A stretch of 64,000 nt of DNA from Pseudooceanicola endophyticus (lineage in GTDB: Bacteria; Pseudomonadota; Alphaproteobacteria; Rhodobacterales; Rhodobacteraceae): contig NZ_JAHIAB010000010.1 in NCBI RefSeq assembly GCF_018760365.1, positions 1 to 64,000 on the forward strand, read 5' to 3'. Position 1 is the stretch's first letter, and every line of letters starts with the position of its first letter. The translations under genes and the position numbers were made by a program. Positions 55,779-64,000 of this stretch are shown piece after piece. The notes under the pieces were generated by a model. The model saw nothing but the letters and a program-made list of their open reading frames with translations, was not told the origin of the DNA and did not search any database.

Positions 55779-56045
55779 TCAGCTCATGCCGAGCGCTTCC
55801 ATGTACATTTCCAGCACCGCCTCTTCCTCGGCGATGTCGTTCTTGTCACGCTTGCGCAGCGCGATGATCTTGCGCATGACCTTGGTGTCGTAGCCACGGC
55901 CCTTGGCCTCGGCCATCACTTCCTTCTGCTGGTCGGCGATGTCCTTCTTTTCGGCCTCGAGCCGCTCGAAGCGTTCGACGAACTGGCGCAGTTCCCCCGC
56001 AGAGACGCGGTAGTTCGCCTCGGCCTGGCTTTCCTGTTCTTCCAT
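55779..56045 (-). CDS. gapR: GapR family nucleoid-associated protein (DUF2312/UPF0335)
   Basis: An 88-aa helical protein with the DUF2312 pattern: SAGELRQFVERFERLEAEKK, DQQKEVMAEAKGRGYDTK and IIALRKRDKNDIAEEEAV. GapR of Caulobacter binds overtwisted, A+T-rich DNA ahead of forks and is needed for replication and transcription. Length is normal. It is highly conserved in alphaproteobacteria and supports that assignment. Confidence 0.85.
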   Translation of the reverse strand: MEEQESQAEANYRVSAGELRQFVERFERLEAEKKDIADQQKEVMAEAKGRGYDTKVMRKIIALRKRDKNDIAEEEAVLEMYMEALGMS

Positions 56046-56196
56046 CGGGATCCCTCTCGTGCTTTTTCCGCCCTGGGCGGCAGGCCCTTTTGCTAGCCGC
56101 GCGGGCCTTCTGCCGCAAGAGGGGCCGGGCCGCTTGCATCACCGCGCCGGCTGCTTTACGCGCGATGCCGGAACAACCGGCGGCGGAGGGCACGCG

Positions 56197-56412
56197 ATGG
56201 AATGGCTGATCTGGATCGGGACCGCGATCTCGGCATGCGGGCTGGCGGGCCTTGTCTGGTCGATCGTCCGCGTCGCCCGCGCGAAACGCGCGCAGCTGGA
56301 GGATGCCGAGCTGCGCATCGCCATCCAGAAGGCGATGCCGCTGAACATGGGCGGCCTGTTCATGTCGGTGATCGGGCTGATGATGGTGATCCTCGGCATT
56401 TCGCTGAGCTGA
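56197..56412 (+). CDS. small membrane protein
   Basis: A 71-aa protein with two membrane segments (about residues 3-24, LIWIGTAISACGLAGLVWS, and 50-70, MGGLFMSVIGLMMVILGIS) joined by a charged loop. The start follows GGCGGAGGG. It is conserved-looking but I do not know its function. Confidence 0.6.
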   Translation: MEWLIWIGTAISACGLAGLVWSIVRVARAKRAQLEDAELRIAIQKAMPLNMGGLFMSVIGLMMVILGISLS

Positions 56413-56589
56413 TCGCCCCGCCCCCGGGCGCGACATTCTGACACAACCGCACAGAGCATCCCTTGGCGCGAAAACGCGCCAAGGGTGAGTCTTCCAGCCG
56501 GTCCGGACAGCGGCCCCGACCCGAATCACGAAATGTTACAGCGCAGCATTTTCCTGCGGCACTGCGGCAAAAGTCATTGGTATAACTAC

Positions 56590-56620
56590 AAAAAACCCGC
56601 CGAAGAAAATCTCCGGCGGG
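56590..56620 (-). terminator. intrinsic terminator of the 74-aa gene
   Basis: On the minus strand CCCGCCG (56620-56614) pairs with CGGCGGG (56602-56596) around an A/T-rich loop and is followed by six Ts. It lies about 50 nt after the stop of the gene at 56668. Confidence 0.8.
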
Positions 56621-56667
56621 GTCGCGATGGGTCACGCTGGCGCCCCGTTGCGGGGCGGCTCGCACTG

Positions 56668-56892
56668 TCAGATCGGCATATTGTCGAACCGGGATTCGAT
56701 CGCCTCGTTGGTCAGGTCCTCTTGCAGGCGCCGCAGATTGGGCGGCACGTTCAGGCCTTTCCTGGAAAAATCTCCAACAAGTTCATGGAGTTTCGTAAGG
56801 TGCTGATGCCGATTGCCCGGGCGGGTCCCCGCAATCAGGTCCGAGACATCGGCCAGTTTCCGGTGCAGTTCATTTGGGGTCGCTGTATTCAT
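56668..56892 (-). CDS. conserved hypothetical small protein
   Basis: A 74-aa protein starting MNTATPNELHRKLADVSD. A strong GGAGGAGAGAG ribosome site decides this start; the 77 extra residues upstream are not coding-like. It is helical and basic. Single-gene unit with its own terminator. No family recognised. Confidence 0.6.
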   Translation of the reverse strand: MNTATPNELHRKLADVSDLIAGTRPGNRHQHLTKLHELVGDFSRKGLNVPPNLRRLQEDLTNEAIESRFDNMPI

Positions 56893-57121
56893 GACTCTCT
56901 CCTCCGGAAGCCGCGAAGAAACCCTGGGCAGCGGAATGGCTGTCTGGTGCCCCTTCGCAATTTCATGCTGAAACCGGGCGCGTCTCCCATCGCGTTCCGG
57001 CTCCGTTTGACTATAACCAAAGTCGTAGATTGCGCCAAAGGAAATGACACCGGCCCCGCCCCCGGGCAGAGAGGTGCCGCTTCCCCGGCCCGCTGTCGCA
57101 CCGGCATTTAGGAGTTCCCGC

Positions 57122-57550
57122 ATGAACCTTCGTCAGATCACCCCGACCTACACCGTCTCTCCGCAGATCGAGCCCTCGGACCTGCCCGCGATCCGCGCGG
57201 CGGGCTTCGTGCGCGTCATCTGCAACCGCCCCGATGCAGAGAACCCGCCCTCGCACCAGGCCGCCGCCATGGCCGAGGCCGCCGAGGCCGCAGGGATCGA
57301 TTTCGTGGTGCTGCCGCTGACCCATGACACCATGACCCCCGAGAACGTCGCCCTCCAGATGGACCTGGCCGAAAACGCCGGCGGCCCGGTGCTGGCCTAT
57401 TGCGCCTCCGGCACGCGCTGTTCGGTGATCTGGTCCCTGGGCCAGGCGAGCCAGGGCACGGCCACGGCGGACGAGATCCTCGAAGCCACCGCCCGGGCCG
57501 GCTACGACCTGTCGGGCCTGCGCCCGCGCCTGATGCAGATCCTCGGCTGA
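57122..57550 (+). CDS. TIGR01244 family sulfurtransferase / phosphatase-like protein
   Basis: A 142-aa protein of the DUF442 family. The start MNLRQITPTYTVSPQIEPSD, the ICNRPDAENPP segment and YCASGTRCSVIWSL with the phosphatase-like C-x4-R loop are diagnostic. In proteobacteria such domains occur alone or fused to beta-lactamase-like (BLH) proteins of sulfide oxidation. Substrate not certain. AGGAG lies 8 nt before the ATG. Confidence 0.8.
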   Translation: MNLRQITPTYTVSPQIEPSDLPAIRAAGFVRVICNRPDAENPPSHQAAAMAEAAEAAGIDFVVLPLTHDTMTPENVALQMDLAENAGGPVLAYCASGTRCSVIWSLGQASQGTATADEILEATARAGYDLSGLRPRLMQILG

Positions 57551-57598
57551 CGCCAGGGTCCGGCGGCGTTTCGCGGTCGCGACGGTCGCAAAAGCACA

Positions 57599-57621
57599 AA
57601 GGCGCGGTCCTGCCGCGCCTT
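57599..57621. terminator. bidirectional terminator between convergent genes
   Basis: A 9-bp stem AAGGCGCGG/CCGCGCCTT with a 5-nt loop lies between the stops at 57550 (+) and 57704 (-). The minus-strand side is followed by TTTGTGCTTTT, the plus side has only a short T run. Confidence 0.7.
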
Positions 57622-57703
57622 CTTGCCGCCTCCGCCCCCGGATGCACCGGCGCAGGGCGCAGCCTTCCCGGGGTAACGGGTCTTCGCCGCAGGGGCAGTC
57701 CCC

Positions 57704-58888
57704 TTACTCGAGATCGGGCAGATCGCCGAGCGGCGCCAGGGACATGGCCGGGAAATCGTCGCCCTCGCCGCCCAGCTCGGGCAGGTCCGACAGGTCCGGC
57801 AGGTCGTCGAAGGCCATCGGCGCCATCGCCGGGGGCTCTTCCATCTCCATCTCCGGTTCCGGGTCCGGCTCCGGGTCGAAGGCGGGCGACATCGGCAGGT
57901 CCGGCAGGCCGGACTCCGCCTCGGAACTGTCGGAGGCGGACCAGTCCGCCCCGGAGAATCCCTCCCCGGGCCCGTCATCCCCGCCCGAAAGCAGGCTGCG
58001 CGCCTCCGCCAGTCCCGCCATGGTCAGCCGCACGGCGCGGAAACCGTTCATCTGCCCCAGTTTGACATGACCGATGCAATGCGGACGCCCTTCCTCGCCC
58101 AGCGTTTCCAGCCGGGTTTCGCCCAGGGCGGCGCGCGGCACCGGGATCAGGTCGCCGACCTTCAGCCGGCTCATGTCGCGCAGCGGCATCCGGGTGCGGT
58201 GCAGCACCGCCGAGATCGCCGCCGGCGCTGTCATCACCGCTTCGCCCAGGGTGCGCCCCTGATCCTCGCCCTCGTCATGGCCCAGAATGTCGCGCGGGCG
58301 CGGACGCTCGGGGAAGGCCATGCGGATGAAGCCGCTGCGGACACCGCCGAATTCGACCTCCAGCCGGAAGACGGTGAATTCCGCCGCATCCAGCGCCAGC
58401 CCCATCAGGCGCAGGTTCTCGATTCGCGAGCCGTAGTGGAAACCGGTCAGCCACCAGCTTTCACGGTCCCCCTCCAGCATCATCGAGACGCGCAGGAAGA
58501 TATCGTCCAGGAAGGGCGCCATCAGCGCGGCATCGGTGGAGGTGGGCTTGCGGGCGTCGGGTTCGGAATGGCTGACGTAGCCCATGGTGTTCTGCTCGAC
58601 CAGCGCCGAGGTCGCGGCCAGGTCCATCGCCACCACGCCCACGCACCGCTCCGGACCATCGGTCAGGATCAGCAGCATGTCGTCCGAGAAATGCTCTTTC
58701 AGACGGTCCGCCGGGACCACGTCCACCGCGGAGTCACGCACCACCAGTGCCAGCTCCAGCAGCTCATCGGCGCTTTTCGCCAGCGACAGGCGCAGCGCCT
58801 TGGCAGGCGACATAGCCCGCGCGAGGTGGACCTCACGTGCAGCGGACGCCTTTCTGCGCAGGACTGCATTGGACTTGCTGCTGGACAT
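57704..58888 (-). CDS. FliM/FliN-family (SpoA domain) protein with acidic tail
   Basis: A 394-aa protein. The N-terminal half resembles the FliM middle domain, and residues about 220-295 form a SpoA (FliN C-terminal) domain (APAAISAVLHRTRMPLRDM, LKVGDLIPVPRAALGETRLE, GHVKLGQMNGFRAVRLT). About 100 residues of acidic Pro/Leu-rich sequence with DLPDL-type repeats follow. It may be a divergent flagellar motor switch component; no other flagellar gene is in view. Starts at the internal ATG MSSSKSNAVL. Confidence 0.7.
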   Translation of the reverse strand: MSSSKSNAVLRRKASAAREVHLARAMSPAKALRLSLAKSADELLELALVVRDSAVDVVPADRLKEHFSDDMLLILTDGPERCVGVVAMDLAATSALVEQNTMGYVSHSEPDARKPTSTDAALMAPFLDDIFLRVSMMLEGDRESWWLTGFHYGSRIENLRLMGLALDAAEFTVFRLEVEFGGVRSGFIRMAFPERPRPRDILGHDEGEDQGRTLGEAVMTAPAAISAVLHRTRMPLRDMSRLKVGDLIPVPRAALGETRLETLGEEGRPHCIGHVKLGQMNGFRAVRLTMAGLAEARSLLSGGDDGPGEGFSGADWSASDSSEAESGLPDLPMSPAFDPEPDPEPEMEMEEPPAMAPMAFDDLPDLSDLPELGGEGDDFPAMSLAPLGDLPDLE

Positions 58889-58964
58889 TCTACTCCGCCA
58901 CCGCCACTCGCGGACAATCCCCTTCATCTAGGGGGGCGAAGGTTACCATTCGATTGAAGATCGC

Positions 58965-61652
58965 CTAGCGCGCCGCTTTTGCGCTGCGCCGCGGCACCGA
59001 GACCCGGAACGCCGCCCCGCCCTGGCCCGGAAGATAGGCGATGCTGCCACCCAGCCGCGCCAGGATCTCTCGGCAGATGGCCAGGCCCAGCCCCGCGCCG
59101 CCGGCCTTCTGCTCGCCCACCCGGGCGAATTTCTCAAAGATCACGGCCTGCTGGTCGCGCGGCACACCGCTGCCGTTGTCGATGAAGTCGATCCGCCAGG
59201 CCGCCCCCTCGGCCGAGACGGCGATGCGCAGCTCGGGCCGGGGGGCGTCGCAATACTTGCGGGCATTGGCGATCAGGTTGATGAAGACCTGGGTCAGCCG
59301 GTCGGCATCGGTCTCGACCAGGGCGCCCTCGGCGATGCGGTCGCGGTGGATGACCATCTCGGCCCCGTCCGAGCGGGTGGCGTCGATGGCGCGCTCCAGC
59401 ACCTCCGACAGGCGCACCGGCGCCAGCGCCAGCTGCACCTGACCGTTCTCCAGCACCGAGAGATCCAGCAGGTCGTCCAGCAGCCGGGTCAGCCGCAGCG
59501 CCTCGTCATGGATGATCCCGCCATAGCGCGCCTTCTGCGCCGCCGTCATCTCGGGCGTGTCGCGCAAGATCTCCGAGAAGGCCCGGATCGACGTCATCGG
59601 CGTGCGCAGCTCGTGGCTGATCTGGCTCAGGAAAGCGTCCTTCTGATGCGAGATCTGGGTCAGCGTCTCGTTCGCCTGGCGCAGCTGGCGGGCGGTGCGC
59701 ACCAGCTCGGCCGACTTGGCCTCAAGCTGGCTGGAATATTCCATGATCTGCGCGGTTTCATCCGCCACCGCCAGCAGGTCTTCGACCGAGACGGCTGCGC
59801 GCCCGACGATCTGGCTGACCATGGCATGGGCCGTCGCGGCGCCCACCGATCCGGACAATTCACGCTCCAGCCGCAGCAGGAAATCGGCAGAGGGCTCGGG
59901 CAGCACGCCCTTGACGCCCTGCCGCCCGGCCTCGTCCTGAAACAGCGCCTGCGCCTCGCGCGCGCCCAGCAGGCGCTGCGCCATGATCAGCAGGTCCTCG
60001 CTTTGCGCGGTGCCGCCCGACCAGCTGCGCGGGGTGCCGGAGTGCTGGAAGACATTGACGAACTGGGCGCCCTGAAGCCGCTCCATCGGGCTGGGGAAGG
60101 ACAGAAGGGAGCCCAGCGTGAAGACCAGCGCATTGAGCAGGATCGACCACAGCACACCGTGCACCAGCGGATCGAGGCCCGAGATCCCGAACAGCGCCTG
60201 GGGCCGCAGCCAGCCAAACCCCAGCGGCCCCTCGGCCAGCACTGCCTGCGACAGCACCACACCGTCGCCGAAAGAGGGCAGGAAGAGGCACCACAGCCAG
60301 ACCGCAAAGCCCGTGGCCAGCCCCGCCAGCGCCCCCACCCGGGTGGCGCCGCGCCAGAAGATGCCGCCCAGCATCGGCACCAGGAACTGCGCCACGCCGG
60401 AAAAGCTGATCAGGCCGATGGCCGCCAGCGCCGTGCCCCCGCCCGACAGGCGGTAGTACAGGTAGCCCAGGAACAGCACACCGATGATCGACACCCGCCG
60501 GGCGCTGATCACCACATGGCGCACATCCCCCGACACCATGGCCCCCTGCCCCGGCTGCATCTTCAGCCAGATCGGCATGACGATGTGATTGGACACCATG
60601 GTCGACAGCGCGATCGCCGCCACGATCACCATCGAGGTGGCCGAGGAGAAGCCGCCGATGAAGCTGAACACCGCAAGGCCGCTCTGCCCTTCCGACAAAG
60701 GCAGCGTCAGCACGAACATGTCGGGGTTGGAGCCCTCGGGCAGCAGGGTCAGCCCGGCCACCGCAATCGGCATGACGAACAGGCTCATGGCGATCATGTA
60801 GGCCGGAAAGGCCCAGGAGGCGGTGCGCAGGTGGCGCTCGTCCTCGTTTTCCACCACCAGGACCTGGAACATCCGCGGCAGGCACAGCAGTGCTGCCGCC
60901 GACAGGAAGATCAGCCCCGACCAGCGGCCATTGTCCATCTGCCACTGGCCAAGCGCGGCATGGGCGTCGATCCGCGCCAGCGTCTCCTCCAGCCCGCCGC
61001 CGATGCCCCAGACGGTAAAGATCCCCACCGCCAGCAGCGCGCAAAGCTTGACCACCGCCTCCACCGCGATGGCGATGACGACGCCGTGGTGACGTTCGTT
61101 GGCATCAAGGTTGCGGGTGCCGAACAGCACCGTGAAGGCCGCCAGCCCCGCCGCCACCCAGAGCGCGAGGGATTGCGTATCGGCGACCGCGCCGGGCCCC
61201 TCGGGGGCGGCGAAGATCGCAAAGCTCTGGGTCACCGATTGCAGTTGCAGCGCGATATAGGGCGTGGTGCCCACCACCGCGATCAGCGTCACCGCCACCG
61301 CCAGCAGGTTCGATTTCCCGAACCGGGACGAAATCAGGTCGGCAACGGAGGTGACCCGCTGGCTGCGTCCGATCCGCAGGATCTTCCTGAGGCCGACGAC
61401 CCAGCCGATCATCACCAGAGAGGGGCCGATGTAGATCGTCAGGTATTCCAGCCCCGAGCGCGCCGCATAGCCCACGGCGCCGTAGAACGTCCAGGCCGTG
61501 CAGTAGACCGAGAGCGACAGCGTGTAGACCATCGGCGCTTTCAGCCAGCCGCTGCGGCCCTGCCGCCCGGCGCGCTCTGCCGCGAAGGCGATCAGGAACA
61601 GGAAGGCCCCGTAGCAGATGCAGACCGCCGTCAGGACATTGAGAGAGACCAT
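58965..61652 (-). CDS. SSSF-type hybrid sensor histidine kinase (CbrA-like)
   Basis: An 895-aa membrane kinase. About 500 N-terminal residues form a sodium/solute symporter (SSS) domain with ~13 membrane segments, including the SVADLISSRFGKS motif. A linker coiled coil follows, then HisKA with the phospho-acceptor His in FLSQISHELRTPMTS near 680, and HATPase_c with N box LIANARKYCD and G boxes DNGSGVPRD and GGAGLGLAICRE. It probably couples transport or sensing of a carbon compound to signalling. It is followed downstream in the same operon by nothing; upstream lie a membrane protein and a receiver. Confidence 0.85.
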   Translation of the reverse strand: MVSLNVLTAVCICYGAFLFLIAFAAERAGRQGRSGWLKAPMVYTLSLSVYCTAWTFYGAVGYAARSGLEYLTIYIGPSLVMIGWVVGLRKILRIGRSQRVTSVADLISSRFGKSNLLAVAVTLIAVVGTTPYIALQLQSVTQSFAIFAAPEGPGAVADTQSLALWVAAGLAAFTVLFGTRNLDANERHHGVVIAIAVEAVVKLCALLAVGIFTVWGIGGGLEETLARIDAHAALGQWQMDNGRWSGLIFLSAAALLCLPRMFQVLVVENEDERHLRTASWAFPAYMIAMSLFVMPIAVAGLTLLPEGSNPDMFVLTLPLSEGQSGLAVFSFIGGFSSATSMVIVAAIALSTMVSNHIVMPIWLKMQPGQGAMVSGDVRHVVISARRVSIIGVLFLGYLYYRLSGGGTALAAIGLISFSGVAQFLVPMLGGIFWRGATRVGALAGLATGFAVWLWCLFLPSFGDGVVLSQAVLAEGPLGFGWLRPQALFGISGLDPLVHGVLWSILLNALVFTLGSLLSFPSPMERLQGAQFVNVFQHSGTPRSWSGGTAQSEDLLIMAQRLLGAREAQALFQDEAGRQGVKGVLPEPSADFLLRLERELSGSVGAATAHAMVSQIVGRAAVSVEDLLAVADETAQIMEYSSQLEAKSAELVRTARQLRQANETLTQISHQKDAFLSQISHELRTPMTSIRAFSEILRDTPEMTAAQKARYGGIIHDEALRLTRLLDDLLDLSVLENGQVQLALAPVRLSEVLERAIDATRSDGAEMVIHRDRIAEGALVETDADRLTQVFINLIANARKYCDAPRPELRIAVSAEGAAWRIDFIDNGSGVPRDQQAVIFEKFARVGEQKAGGAGLGLAICREILARLGGSIAYLPGQGGAAFRVSVPRRSAKAAR

Positions 61653-61978
61653 CAGCCCGCCTTTTCATCCGACCGCAGCGGCCGCCGGTTCGGCGCGTCT
61701 GCCGGCAGATCGCCGACGCCCGCGTCATAGGCCTCCAGCGCCTCGTCGGGCAGCCGCCGCACCAGCAGCGCCGAGGCCAGCGCCAGCCCCGCCCAGATCC
61801 CGAAGATGTAGAGGATCGCGCGCGAGGCCGGCACCCCTTGTTCGGGGCCCTGCGGCCAAAGCATCGGCACCCCCAGCAGCAGCACCCCCAGGAGCGGCAG
61901 CAGGCGGGCGGCATCGATCAGGCGCCGCCGCCGGTAGCTGCGGCGTTCCAGGAAGACCGGGCCGCGCGGCGGCCTCAT
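61652..61978 (-). CDS. small membrane protein of the kinase operon
   Basis: A 108-aa protein with two membrane segments (about 23-42, AARLLPLLGVLLLGVPMLWP, and 55-73, AILYIFGIWAGLALASALLV) and a charged tail. Its end overlaps the kinase start by one base and its start overlaps the response-regulator stop, so the three genes form one operon. Similar small proteins precede SSSF kinases elsewhere; role unknown. Confidence 0.65.
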   Translation of the reverse strand: MRPPRGPVFLERRSYRRRRLIDAARLLPLLGVLLLGVPMLWPQGPEQGVPASRAILYIFGIWAGLALASALLVRRLPDEALEAYDAGVGDLPADAPNRRPLRSDEKAG

Positions 61979-62343
61979 GCGCCGATCAGCGCATTCACCG
62001 CCTCCAGCACCTCGGCATTGGAAAACGGCTTGGTCATGAAATGGCTTGCCCCGGCCTCGCTCGCCAGGCGGCGTTCGCGGGCCTGGCCGCGGGCCGTCAG
62101 GATCAGCACCGGCAGGGCGCCGGTGGCGGCATCCGCGCGCAGATCGCGCAGGATGTCATAGCCCGAACGCCCGGGCAGCATCACGTCCAGGATCACCAGA
62201 TCGGGCTTGCGCGCCTGCACCGCCTCGACCGCATCGACACCGTTGGCATGGGTTGCCACGCGCCAGCCGTCGCGCGACAGGATGAAGCCGATGGCTTCGC
62301 TGATGTTCGGCTCGTCCTCGATGACAAGCACGGATTTGCCCAT
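61975..62343 (-). CDS. single-domain response regulator (CheY-like)
   Basis: A 122-aa receiver domain without output domain. Acidic pocket EDE near residues 9-11, phospho-acceptor Asp in DLVILDVMLPGRSGYD near 53, Thr in ILTARG and Lys in FMTKPFSN are all in place. It should be phosphorylated by the SSSF kinase encoded in the same operon and pass the signal by protein contact. Confidence 0.85.
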   Translation of the reverse strand: MGKSVLVIEDEPNISEAIGFILSRDGWRVATHANGVDAVEAVQARKPDLVILDVMLPGRSGYDILRDLRADAATGALPVLILTARGQARERRLASEAGASHFMTKPFSNAEVLEAVNALIGA

Positions 62344-62457
62344 TCGGTCCTCCCCTCCCTCCTGGCCAAGTCACACCGTTGTTACCAGCCCCGAGGCCGG
62401 TCGGGGAAGTCCCATATGCGGATCACGCGACATTTGCCGCAGATCAGGGAATGCCGG

Positions 62458-63783
62458 TCAGGGGACCTCGGCCAGGATCGAGGGATCGCGGCGGCCCCGG
62501 CACGCGGGCTTGGGGCAGATCCGGCAGGTGATGCCGATGCGCGGCAAGGTGGCGGCGGCCTCGATCCCGGGGGCGGGCTGGAACAGCATGTGCGCCTCGA
62601 ACATCGGTTCGCGGTTGGGCACCGGGGGACCGAAGGGCTGGGCGATGGCATGGATGCGGAACACCCGGTCGCTGCGCCCCGCCAGCCGCACCACCGAGGC
62701 CAGCGGCATCATCGGGCGGCTCAGCGCCTGGAACAGCGGCCAGAGCGGACAGGCGGCACCGAAACGCGGCAGGGCGAACCGCTCCAGCGGCTTGCGGAAG
62801 GTCAGCGTGCCAGAGGCGTCGCAGGCCACCAGCCCCGGCACCGGCTGGCCGACTTCTTCCCAGGCGGCTCGCGGCAGCGCCGCAAGGCGCCGCATCATCC
62901 GCGCCGGGTCCAGCCCGAAGCGCACCGCCAGCGCCCCGGGATCCAGCGGCCCCTTCGGCAGCGCCGCCGCCAGCCGGTCGGCGGGCAGCAGCGCGGCATC
63001 CCCGGCATAGCGTTCCAGCAGCCGCCGGGCCAGGCGCCGGGCAGTATCGGTGCCAAGGCGGGTTTCGCCTTCCAGCAGCGCATCGACGCTGCCGCCGGCT
63101 TCCAGCGCCGGGAAATGATGCTCATGGGCGGCCAGCCAGGCCTCCACCTCGTCCTCCGGCGTGGCAAGGTCGGCGGCCTGGGCCTCCTCGTCCTCAAGCT
63201 CGGCCACCAGGCGGCGGGCGCCCTCGGCCAGGCGGGCGCTGTCCTCGGCGATATTGCGGTGGAAGCGGTCGCGCCATTCGGGCTCCAGCGCGGTCTCGGC
63301 CACCAGGATCCCGGCGGCGGCATGGATGGCGGTCACGGTCGAAAGCACCTCGTGCAGCGAGGCCGCAAGATGGGGATCATGGCTCATCCGGTCGCTCAGC
63401 GCCTCGACGCTGCGCTCCAGCGCCGCCAGCCTGCGCCCCTGCGCCGAAACCACCCCAGCCCAGCCCGGGAAGCGCCCCGAGAATTCCTCGATCCGCTCCA
63501 GCTCGGCACCGGCCTGGGGCACCGAGGCGGCGGCCTGACGCAACCCGGCCAGCAGCGCGGCCTCTGCCCCCTCGCTCAGCGCCGAGGGTTCCACCCCCAG
63601 CGCCGCGGCGAGCGAGAGCAGAAGCTTGCCGCCGATTCTCCTGCGGTTGTGCTCGATCAGGTTGAGATAGGAGGCCGAGATCCCCGCCGCCCGCGCCAGA
63701 TCTGCCTGCTTCATCCCCAGATGCAGCCGCCGTTCCCGGATCCGGCTGCCCGTCAGGTCGAACCCGCGTCCCTCCCGTGGCAT
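62458..63783 (-). CDS. short-chain acyl-CoA responsive XRE regulator (PccR/ScfR-like)
   Basis: A 441-aa regulator. HTH_3 near residues 10-65 (LGMKQADLARAAGISASYLN), a long middle domain, and a C-terminal DUF2083-like domain with the Cys box CRICPKPACRGRRDPSI. This is the layout of RamB/PccR/ScfR proteins, which control propionyl- or acetyl-CoA pathway genes. I set the start at MPREGRGFDL; a few upstream codons are open. A palindrome in the upstream spacer may be its site. Confidence 0.75.
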   Translation of the reverse strand: MPREGRGFDLTGSRIRERRLHLGMKQADLARAAGISASYLNLIEHNRRRIGGKLLLSLAAALGVEPSALSEGAEAALLAGLRQAAASVPQAGAELERIEEFSGRFPGWAGVVSAQGRRLAALERSVEALSDRMSHDPHLAASLHEVLSTVTAIHAAAGILVAETALEPEWRDRFHRNIAEDSARLAEGARRLVAELEDEEAQAADLATPEDEVEAWLAAHEHHFPALEAGGSVDALLEGETRLGTDTARRLARRLLERYAGDAALLPADRLAAALPKGPLDPGALAVRFGLDPARMMRRLAALPRAAWEEVGQPVPGLVACDASGTLTFRKPLERFALPRFGAACPLWPLFQALSRPMMPLASVVRLAGRSDRVFRIHAIAQPFGPPVPNREPMFEAHMLFQPAPGIEAAATLPRIGITCRICPKPACRGRRDPSILAEVP

Positions 63784-63860
63784 GGCTTTTCCCTGTCCTT
63801 TCAATCCGTTTCTGCGACCGCGAATGAAGGAATTTACGACTTCCCCAAGGTCATGGTGAT

Positions 63861-63872
63861 TTTGTTTACAAA
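63861..63872. promoter_or_regulatory. possible regulator site upstream of the PccR-like gene
   Basis: TTTGTTTACAAA has inverted TTTG/CAAA arms and lies in an A/T-rich patch 78 bp upstream of the regulator start. RamB/PccR-type proteins often autoregulate through TTTG...CAAA-like sites, so this is a candidate operator, not a proven one. Confidence 0.3.
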
Positions 63873-63954
63873 AAAACCCTTCATTTCAAGTGTCTTGTTG
63901 CGTGATTTTCCATTTCCCTGCGATGATGTCTTTGCATCGCGGATCATGTGGGGA

Positions 63955-64000
63955 CATGGACCGCCTGCACGCGGCCCGGGCGGAGGAGGTCCGGTCGCAC
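63955..64000 (+). CDS. possible start of a rightward gene (cut by the window edge)
   Basis: An ATG at 63955 opens a frame MDRLHAARAEEVRSH that runs off the window. The divergent arrangement with a PccR-like regulator is where its target gene would be expected, but only 15 codons are visible and the ribosome site is poor. No identification is possible. Confidence 0.2.

Noticed and set aside
1-64000. CRISPR array
   Set aside because: No set of regularly spaced repeats with unique spacers is present. The repeats found are leaders, operators, iterons and attachment sites.

Overview
The window looks like high-GC DNA from an alphaproteobacterium of the Rhodobacterales. The right-hand chromosomal part carries a GapR (DUF2312) gene, a PccR/ScfR-type regulator with its C-terminal cysteine box, a TIGR01244 sulfurtransferase-like protein and an SSSF-type sensor kinase, a combination typical of that order. 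I cannot name the genus from sequence alone.

Layout. (1) About 1-8598 is the right end of an integrative element whose left end lies outside the window. It holds a DprA-like/RecQ-PRTase gene pair, an RNase HI plus zinc-finger pair, a BRO-N fragment, a serine recombinase and a tyrosine integrase beside an attachment core. It is richer in A+T than the rest. (2) About 8647-52957 is an apparently complete ~44 kb temperate prophage with a T7/BPP-1-like podovirus virion module. (3) From 52910 on is host chromosome, starting with the intact tRNA-Thr(UGU) gene that served as attachment site. A 48-bp direct repeat of the tRNA 3' end (8599-8646 and 52910-52957) bounds the prophage. Each element has its own integrase next to one copy, and each integrase is accompanied by its own set of short arm-type repeats, so two elements appear to sit in tandem at one tRNA.

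Prophage organisation. Rightward genes of unknown function (8781-11099) converge on the leftward late operon (33926 to 11153: terminase, portal, scaffold, capsid, tail tubes, internal virion proteins, tailspike, endolysin, holin), with a terminator at the junction. From 34168 rightward comes a string of small genes, most preceded by a repeated structured leader. A leftward replication operon (42170 to 38021) encodes a RuvC-like resolvase, an initiator-like protein whose gene contains four iterons, and a DnaB-type helicase. The immunity region (42873-43800) has divergent Cro-like and CI-like genes and six TGG-N6-CCA operators. A rightward operon (43803-51567) encodes an exonuclease/RecT recombination pair, a YbcO-like nuclease and an excisionase, and is followed by the integrase. 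A secreted protein at 42358-42843 looks like a lysogenic-conversion (moron) gene.

Most notable finding: between 34096 and 37104, and again at 44304, there are eight hairpins with an invariant (A/T)CCGAAAC octaloop on 6-7 bp stems whose sequences all differ but remain complementary. A CCCACARAGA box usually follows 23-25 nt before the start codon, and a separate two-tier stem-loop follows the preceding stop codon. This looks like an undescribed repeated RNA (or hairpin DNA) control element of the phage. A 480-nt gene-free stretch at 44118-44599 carries one copy among four strong hairpins and may be a structured RNA.
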